Source: a bacterium
GTDB lineage: Bacteria > Patescibacteriota > Microgenomatia > UBA1400 > PJMF01
NCBI GenBank assembly: GCA_900299155.1
Contig: OMIS01000074.1
Span: 1 to 18,748 of the forward strand
DNA: 18,748 nt
Direction: 5' to 3'
Shown: in pieces, positions 14,163-18,748 of the stretch
Layout: each line of letters opens with the position of its first letter
Position numbering within the stretch: position 1 is the first letter of the stretch
Position numbers and translations under genes: made by a program
The notes under the pieces: generated by a model
Told to the model about the DNA's origin: nothing
What the model saw: only the letters and a program-made list of their open reading frames with translations
Databases searched by the model: none

Positions 14163-14462
14163 CTATTTTTTTGGTTTTAAGGAACTAAAAAGTCTTTGTA
14201 AACCTGATTCTACTTGTGGCTTTGGAATTCCTTTAGCAACTTCTCCCAGTATATTTTGCATCAAAATCTTCTTGAAATCAGAAGGCATAGGTTTGCCAAA
14301 GGTAGGTTCATTTTCAATTGCTTTATTCAGGGCTTCTTGCATAGCAAGTAACTGTGATTCTTCTTGAGGACTTAAGTGGGGTTTTATAGCAAGCTCTTCA
14401 ATTGCTTTTGCTAAAGAAGCAATATCTTGAGTGGCTTGATTGTTAGGGACTTCATTGGTCAT
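14163..14462 (-). CDS. Hypothetical small helical protein (99 aa)
   Basis: I do not recognise this protein. It is short, soluble and helical, with an acidic, Gln-rich N-terminal half (residues 1-50) and a basic C-terminal half ending SSLKPKK. There are no cysteines, no membrane segment and no signal peptide. It lies 74 nt upstream of the coiled-coil gene on the same strand and is divergent from dprA with 49 nt between the start codons. Unlike most genes here it has a weak ribosome binding site, AGGA within TAGGAAAG, ending 9 nt before the ATG. A TATTCT box lies 25 nt upstream (14488-14493), giving a leader of about 19 nt. Support for a real gene comes from the clean start region, composition and gene order. 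Confidence 0.62.
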   Translation of the reverse strand: MTNEVPNNQATQDIASLAKAIEELAIKPHLSPQEESQLLAMQEALNKAIENEPTFGKPMPSDFKKILMQNILGEVAKGIPKPQVESGLQRLFSSLKPKK

Positions 14463-14511
14463 ATTTGTCTTTCCTACGCTTCTTGTAAGAATACTGATGT
14501 AATCTTACCAC

Positions 14512-15438
14512 ATGACTGAACTAGAAATAAAACTCTACTCATTTCTTTGCAGTGTGCAGGGCATTGGGCAGCAGACATTGTGGAAAATTAAAAACGCACT
14601 GCACAGTGGAGTAGAGTCTGAAGATACAAAAAATGCACCCGAAGCTGATCCAAATAACATTCGGGTATTTGATCGATATTTTTTGAGTGATATAGGCGTA
14701 TCAGAAAACAAAATCATAGCAATTGAAAGCAGGATAAAAGAACAAACTATAGCAGAATATTGGGAATGGCTAAAAAATGAGCAGATTCGGGTGGTAGATT
14801 TTGAGAGCAGAGAGTACCCACCATTGCTGAGAGAAATAGAAAATCCGCCGCTGATTCTTTTTGCTAAAGGGATACCAATGGACTGGAGCACTGGACCACC
14901 GGTGGCGGTAGTGGGCACACGGCACATCACTGAGTATGGAAGGAAAGTGACAGAGAAAATTACTTCTGAGCTGGTTATCAACGGCGCCCAGATTGTGTCG
15001 GGCTTCATGTATGGGGTAGATATCTGTGCACACCGCACTGCGCTGGATTGGGAAGGTCCTACAATTGGGGTACTAGGCTATGGCTTCAAGTATGTCTATC
15101 CCAAAAGTTACAGCAGCACGTTTGAGGAATTTTTAGAGCGGGGTATGACGTTTATCACGCCATTTGCGCCAGATGTAGCACCGAGTAAAGGTAACTTCCC
15201 AGCACGAAATGCAATTGTGGCTGGCATGAGTACCGCAGTGGTGGTGACAGAAGCTGCGGAAAAAAGCGGCACGCACATCACGGCGGGGTATGCCGCAGAC
15301 TTTGGGCGAGCAGTCTATGCAGTCCCGGGTTCCATTTTTAGTCCCTATAGTCAGGGCGTAAAGGCTTTGATAAATGAAGGGGCAGTACTCGTGAGTGATG
15401 GAGCAGAAATAGTACCTGATTTGCCAGAGCCTGTATAA
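14512..15438 (+). CDS. dprA: DNA-processing protein DprA (Smf)
   Basis: A 308-residue DprA-family protein. DprA binds incoming single-stranded DNA and loads RecA during natural transformation; in species without known competence its role is less clear. An N-terminal helical region (HhH/SAM-like, about 5-30, VQGIGQQTLWKIK) is followed by the Rossmann-like core: VAVVGTRHITEYG (131-143), IVSGFMYGVDICAH (161-174), GVLGYGFKYVYP (186-197), FPARNAIVAGMS (229-240), EKSGTHITAGYAADFGR (250-266) and AVPGS (270-274). The usual S-G-x-A-x-G-I-D signature is here SGFMYGVD, so the Ala-x-Gly part is altered while the Gly and Asp remain. The C-terminal winged-helix domain found in many DprA proteins is missing; the chain stops soon after the core. 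The start is divergent from the 99-residue gene, with no Shine-Dalgarno. Confidence 0.92.
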   Translation: MTELEIKLYSFLCSVQGIGQQTLWKIKNALHSGVESEDTKNAPEADPNNIRVFDRYFLSDIGVSENKIIAIESRIKEQTIAEYWEWLKNEQIRVVDFESREYPPLLREIENPPLILFAKGIPMDWSTGPPVAVVGTRHITEYGRKVTEKITSELVINGAQIVSGFMYGVDICAHRTALDWEGPTIGVLGYGFKYVYPKSYSSTFEEFLERGMTFITPFAPDVAPSKGNFPARNAIVAGMSTAVVVTEAAEKSGTHITAGYAADFGRAVYAVPGSIFSPYSQGVKALINEGAVLVSDGAEIVPDLPEPV

Positions 15439-15492
15439 TACCTGGCCTGGAACCTATGTAACTGTAGTAAAAACATTAGTTGTATTAGAGAA

Positions 15493-15521
15493 TTGCGAAA
15501 AGCAAATACCTAGGATATAGT
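15493..15521 (+). promoter_or_regulatory. Promoter of topA (leaderless)
   Basis: TTGCGA (15493-15498, 4 of 6) and TATAGT (15516-15521, 5 of 6) are separated by exactly 17 bp. The -10 box ends 8 nt before the ATG at 15530, so transcription should start within about two bases of the start codon, with no room for a ribosome binding site. Confidence 0.65.
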
Positions 15522-15529
15522 CTACTTTC

Positions 15530-17866
15530 ATGAATCTAGTTATTGTCGAATCACCAACCAAAGCCCGAAAACTCAGGGGGTATTTAGGCGATGAATACGT
15601 CGTTGAAGCCTCAGTGGGACATATTCGAGATCTCCCACGAAAAGAAATGGGCGTGGAAATTGATAAGAATTTTTCACCTAAATATGAGGTGAGTGATGAC
15701 AAGAAAAAAGTTATCTCAACGCTCAAGAAACAAGCATCTGGTGCGAGCATTGTCTATCTGGCTACTGACCCTGACCGTGAAGGAGAAGCTATAGCCTGGC
15801 ATTTGACACATGTTTTGAAGGATATTCAAAAAGATAAATTTAAGCGTGCTACATTTCATGAAATTACCAAGCAAGCTGTTCAGCACGCCATCAGCCATCC
15901 TACAGAACTCAAGATGGATTTGGTGAATGCGCAGCAAGCTCGCCGTGTAGTGGATCGTCTGGTGGGCTATGAAGTTTCACCCGTGTTATGGCGCAAAGTG
16001 AAGCGTGGACTTTCAGCAGGCCGTGTTCAGTCGGTGGCACTGCGGATGATCGTGGAACGTGAGCGTGAGATCGAAGCATTTCAACCAGAAGAATACTGGG
16101 AAGTAGATGTTGCACTCAAGCTTTCTGCCGAGGGCACGGTTGAGGCATTTGTGGATGGAAAAGTTTTGGAAGAACTGCCAGACAACGTATTTGTGGCGCG
16201 CGTTTTTGAAGTGAATGGCCAAGCATTTGATCCAAAAAACAAAGATGACGTCAATCCAATTATTGAAAACTTGCCGTATGCAAATTACAAAATAAAAGCA
16301 GTGGAGCGCAAAGAACGATCTCGCAGCAGTTTGCCTCCATTTACCACGTCCACACTCCAGCAGGCAGCAGCAAACCGCCTGGGCATGAGTAGTAAGCAAT
16401 CGATGCGGTTAGCTCAAGATCTGTACGAAGAAGGTTTGATTACCTATCACCGTACTGATGCCGTCAACCTTTCTACCCAAGCAATCGGCATGGCGCGCAG
16501 TTATATTGAAAAGCAGTTTGGGCCGCAGTACTTGCCAGCACAAGCTCGTGTTTTTGCCAATAAATCAAAGAATGCCCAAGAAGCACACGAAGCAATTCGT
16601 GTCACTGATGTCTACGTCAGTGCAGACAAAATTGAAGCGATGGGTGGCAAGATGTCAGAGCGTCACGCCAAGTTGTATGATTTGATCTGGCGCAGATTTT
16701 TGGCCAGTCAGCTGCCATCTGCAGTCTATGATCAAACAACAATTGTGGTGGATGCCAAGTTTGGCAGTGCAGCAGGCAAAAATCATGCAAGTAGTACAGG
16801 AGAAACTGCTGCCGCACAAGCTCTGGTAGACAAACATGCTGCCTTACGCGTCACCGGTTCTGTTCTTAAATTTGACGGCTGGATGCGACTATTCCCAGAC
16901 CGCAGTGATGTGATTTTGCCAAATGTTCAAGAAGGGCAAGTTGTCCATTATGGTCAACACAACGCCGCTCAAAAGTTCACACAGCCACCTCCACGATATA
17001 ACGATGCATCACTCGTCAAAGCTCTGGAACAACAGGGCATTGGTCGTCCAAGTACCTACGCCAGTATTATTTCCGTGATTGAAGATCGTGGCTATGTTAT
17101 GCGCGATGCAAAGCGATTTGTGGCCACTCCAGTGGGTATGACAGTCAGTGATTTCTTGATGGCGCACTTTCCTGTATTCATGGAGTACCAGTTTACCGCG
17201 GAAATGGAAGAAGACCTGGACCGTATTTCTCGTGGGGAAAAAGAATGGGTAAAAGTGGTGAGTGAGTTTTACAAGCCATTCCACAAAAAGGTAGAAGAAG
17301 CGGCAGATGCCCAGCGCGCACAGGTGCCTGTGGAGAAAACTGGTGTGAAGTGTCCAAAATGTGGTGATTTGGCAGAAGGTGGGGGAGAAATTGTGATCCG
17401 CACCGGCAAATTTGGCAAATTCAAAAGCTGTAGCAGGTTCCCAGAGTGTGACTTTACCGAAAATATTGTGGACAAGGTGGAAGGTGTCTTATGCCCATTG
17501 TGTCAGCAAGGTGATGTGATCGCACGAAAATCGCGCTGGGGCAAAGAGTTTTTTGGCTGTGCTAGATATCCTGAATGTGACTGGGCAAGTTGGAAAAAAC
17601 CTGAATCAGGGATGCGAGTTACACCAGCCGAGTGGGCAGCTCAACAAGAGATCAGAAAACAGAAGGCAGAAAAGCGTAAACAAGTGATGGATGCAGAAAA
17701 AGAAAAGTTTGCTAAAGCAGGCAAAAATCCAGGTAAAGAAAAGAGAGCAGCAGCTAAAGCCACCAAGAGTAAAACTACAGCAAGTAAAGCGAAAACAACT
17801 AAAGCAAAAGCTGCTCCAGCTAGTAAAGCTAAAAAGTCCTCTGCAACCAAAAAATCAGCTGCATAA
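15530..17866 (+). CDS. topA: DNA topoisomerase I
   Basis: A 778-residue type IA topoisomerase that relaxes negative supercoils by cutting one strand. The TOPRIM domain opens the protein (VIVESPTKAR, 4-13, with Glu7) and contains DPDREGEA (80-87), giving the metal-binding Asp80, Asp82 and Glu84. LSAGRVQSVALR is at 161-172. The active-site tyrosine is Tyr306 in LITYHRTDAVNLS (303-315), where His replaces the more usual Met or Thr before Arg308. GIGRPSTYA is at 503-511. Two four-cysteine zinc ribbons follow, Cys608/611/634/640 and Cys655/658/677/683. The tail from about 705 to 778 is rich in Lys and Ala with K-A-K/T-K-A repeats and is probably disordered and DNA-binding. A Ser/Ala-rich insert sits near 411-430. 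The promoter ends 8 nt before the ATG. Confidence 0.96.
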   Translation: MNLVIVESPTKARKLRGYLGDEYVVEASVGHIRDLPRKEMGVEIDKNFSPKYEVSDDKKKVISTLKKQASGASIVYLATDPDREGEAIAWHLTHVLKDIQKDKFKRATFHEITKQAVQHAISHPTELKMDLVNAQQARRVVDRLVGYEVSPVLWRKVKRGLSAGRVQSVALRMIVEREREIEAFQPEEYWEVDVALKLSAEGTVEAFVDGKVLEELPDNVFVARVFEVNGQAFDPKNKDDVNPIIENLPYANYKIKAVERKERSRSSLPPFTTSTLQQAAANRLGMSSKQSMRLAQDLYEEGLITYHRTDAVNLSTQAIGMARSYIEKQFGPQYLPAQARVFANKSKNAQEAHEAIRVTDVYVSADKIEAMGGKMSERHAKLYDLIWRRFLASQLPSAVYDQTTIVVDAKFGSAAGKNHASSTGETAAAQALVDKHAALRVTGSVLKFDGWMRLFPDRSDVILPNVQEGQVVHYGQHNAAQKFTQPPPRYNDASLVKALEQQGIGRPSTYASIISVIEDRGYVMRDAKRFVATPVGMTVSDFLMAHFPVFMEYQFTAEMEEDLDRISRGEKEWVKVVSEFYKPFHKKVEEAADAQRAQVPVEKTGVKCPKCGDLAEGGGEIVIRTGKFGKFKSCSRFPECDFTENIVDKVEGVLCPLCQQGDVIARKSRWGKEFFGCARYPECDWASWKKPESGMRVTPAEWAAQQEIRKQKAEKRKQVMDAEKEKFAKAGKNPGKEKRAAAKATKSKTTASKAKTTKAKAAPASKAKKSSATKKSAA

Positions 17867-17934
17867 AATGCCAGTCTGTGCTTGTAAGTAGTTGTCCCAG
17901 ATGATTTCCTCAAGAGTATTTGATTATTTTGCGA

Positions 17935-17940
17935 TATAAT
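17935..17940 (+). promoter_or_regulatory. -10 box of the last plus-strand gene
   Basis: A perfect TATAAT lies 40 nt before the ATG at 17981, giving a leader of about 34 nt. No good -35 is found at 16-18 bp, and there is no TGn extension. Confidence 0.45.
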
Positions 17941-17966
17941 CAGCTTTCTTTACGACACTTCCTATA

Positions 17967-17973
17967 AAGGAGG
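17967..17973 (+). promoter_or_regulatory. Strong Shine-Dalgarno (AAGGAGG) of the last gene
   Basis: AAGGAGG ends 7 nt before the ATG at 17981, an ideal spacing. It is the only consensus Shine-Dalgarno I found before a gene in this window, and it fixes the start codon of this unknown gene. Confidence 0.75.
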
Positions 17974-17980
17974 ACAGAAT

Positions 17981-18409
17981 ATGTTACTAGTACCTGAACA
18001 GAGACCATTATTATCATCTGAAGTTGAAGAGGCAGCTATCAGATATGATGCATTATGGCATAGTCAATTGCAGAGATTCTTTCGTGATACATTAAACGGA
18101 AGTACGGATGCCTTAACCCGATTCTCACTATTTGTGAAAAAGCCTGAAGTCCCTGTCCCAACCATGCTTTTAACTGATCGATATGTAGAGGAAACCATTA
18201 AGTTTCAGTATTACAGAAATATGGTGATTTCAATCTTATTAGGTATCGCAATTGCAGTTCAGAATGTAAAATTCATTAAAAACGAGCAGCTTCCTGAAGA
18301 AGCATATAAATTAGCGGGTCTTCTGGTTATAGCTATACTTACCTCATTTCCATTTTCAAAACTTAATGAAACATACGAAGCTTTCAAAGATGAGTTAGAG
18401 ACGAAGTGA
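17981..18409 (+). CDS. Hypothetical two-helix membrane protein (142 aa)
   Basis: I do not recognise this protein. It has an N-terminal soluble helical region (residues 1-75) with acidic and aromatic residues, then two hydrophobic segments at about 80-95 (MVISILLGIAIAVQNV) and 107-124 (LAGLLVIAILTSFPFS), joined by a short loop with Lys, Asn and Glu. It ends in a charged helix. The layout suggests a membrane hairpin with both long ends on the same side, probably the cytoplasm. The start is secure because AAGGAGG lies 7 nt upstream, and a TATAAT promoter box precedes it. It is A+T-rich compared with topA. The neighbours give no functional hint. Confidence 0.75.
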   Translation: MLLVPEQRPLLSSEVEEAAIRYDALWHSQLQRFFRDTLNGSTDALTRFSLFVKKPEVPVPTMLLTDRYVEETIKFQYYRNMVISILLGIAIAVQNVKFIKNEQLPEEAYKLAGLLVIAILTSFPFSKLNETYEAFKDELETK

Positions 18410-18523
18410 GCTTAGGACTAAGAAAATATACCAAGGCATATCAAATCAGCATTTTACAAAAATGTAATAAATACCACTATATTCAATAGTTGCAGATGAA
18501 GTAGTAGGTCCTGACCGTACATT
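18410..18523. other. Non-coding A+T-rich spacer
   Basis: I see no gene here that I can support. It contains a short hairpin, CTTAG-GA-CTAAG (18411-18422), directly after the stop codon of the membrane protein gene but with no T-run. It also has the A+T stem TTACA-AAAA-TGTAA (18454-18467). Neither is a convincing terminator. Confidence 0.4.
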
Positions 18524-18748
18524 TTATGTATGGTAGTATTTATAAATTATTTCTGCTCGGACTTGCTGGCTAGATATTTTTTTCCCTTCAGCAATTTCAC
18601 GAATTATTCTTAATCTACTTTGTAACGCAGGAATATTTTTTATCAATTGTTCTACTGACGCATCTATATATCTAGGGTCTTGTGACGTTTAGAGCGTCAG
18701 CGGGTTAGATTTTAAGTTGTCCAAAAGTACTTTATACATTTCATTTCT
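18524..18748 (-). pseudogene. Coding-looking minus-strand segment interrupted by an in-frame TAA (partial, runs off the window)
   Basis: Reading the minus strand inward from the right edge, one frame gives 19 residues ending in SNPLTL, a TAA (18689-18691), and then 54 more residues in the same frame (18527-18688) before a TAA at 18524-18526. The second part (TSQDPRYIDASVEQLIKNIP, then a basic helical stretch, ending YKYYHT) looks like real helical protein, with normal amino-acid balance and no further stops. The two parts read like one protein broken by a nonsense codon, but they could be the end of one gene and a separate small gene, since a TTG within the second part could start a 40-residue product. 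The protein is not recognised. The 5' end lies outside the window. Confidence 0.38.

Noticed and set aside
14535..15038. 167-codon minus-strand frame opposite dprA
   Set aside because: Opposite the conserved DprA core; no start signal and no recognisable motif.
15434..15439. TATAAT at the end of dprA as a second topA promoter
   Set aside because: No -35 at suitable spacing and no TGn extension; a better promoter lies directly before topA.
16013..16399. 128-codon minus-strand frame opposite topA
   Set aside because: Antisense to the topoisomerase catalytic region, with Cys/Phe/His-rich composition.
18454..18522. 22-residue hydrophobic peptide frame on the minus strand
   Set aside because: Too short to support without a start signal or homologue; such frames are common in A+T-rich spacers.
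18410..18748. tRNA or small RNA gene at the right edge
   Set aside because: No cloverleaf-like arms, no T-loop consensus (GGTTCGAAT-like) and no CCA end could be found by eye.
1..18748. CRISPR array, insertion sequence, prophage or toxin-antitoxin system
   Set aside because: No regularly spaced direct repeats, transposase motifs, terminal inverted repeats with target duplications, or recognisable toxin or phage genes were seen in the window.

Overview
The window reads as chromosomal DNA of a bacterium with a compact genome. It most resembles the Patescibacteria / Candidate Phyla Radiation, although no 16S gene is present to confirm this. The grounds are very tight gene packing, pared-down or divergent versions of core genes (a cysteine-free bL28, a MurF lacking its N-terminal domain, a DprA with an altered signature, an MreB with a changed nucleotide site), several lineage-specific-looking hypothetical proteins, and almost no Shine-Dalgarno sequences. 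TGA ends mreB and other genes, so the code is standard table 11 and not the UGA=Gly code of Gracilibacteria/Absconditabacteria.

Layout. 28-624 is an unknown helical protein, convergent with 629-1975, a two-gene minus operon of a site-2-type membrane protease and a metallo-beta-lactamase-fold hydrolase. Ribosomal protein bL28 (2080-2289) diverges from that operon. Peptide deformylase and methionyl-tRNA formyltransferase form a def-fmt pair on the minus strand (2418-4148). Next is a large O-antigen-ligase-type membrane protein with a TPR tail (4196-6340, minus). From 6419 to 11460 the plus strand carries an unknown disordered/coiled-coil protein followed by mreB-mreC-mreD-mrdA, the elongation machinery of a rod-shaped wall. 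A membrane-anchored extracytoplasmic protein (11475-12077, minus) converges on it. The next minus-strand block (12116-14462) holds a MurF-type ligase translationally coupled to a coiled-coil protein, with a 99-residue unknown upstream. dprA (14512-15438) and topA (15530-17866) are on the plus strand, followed by a two-helix membrane protein (17981-18409). At the right edge a coding-looking minus-strand segment is interrupted by an in-frame stop.

How it fits together. Two themes dominate. One is the cell envelope: the MreBCD-PBP2 elongasome, MurF precursor synthesis, a polysaccharide or glycan ligase, and anchored proteins. The other is core information processing: N-formylmethionine addition and removal, bL28, topoisomerase I, and DprA for uptake and recombination of single-stranded DNA.

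The most interesting signals are these. A recurring promoter design puts the -10 box only 6-9 nt before the start codon, implying leaderless mRNAs. The MreB homologue has lost conserved nucleotide-site residues and sits beside an unknown gene. Low-complexity or tandem-repeat insertions occur inside two otherwise ordinary enzymes, Fmt and PBP2.
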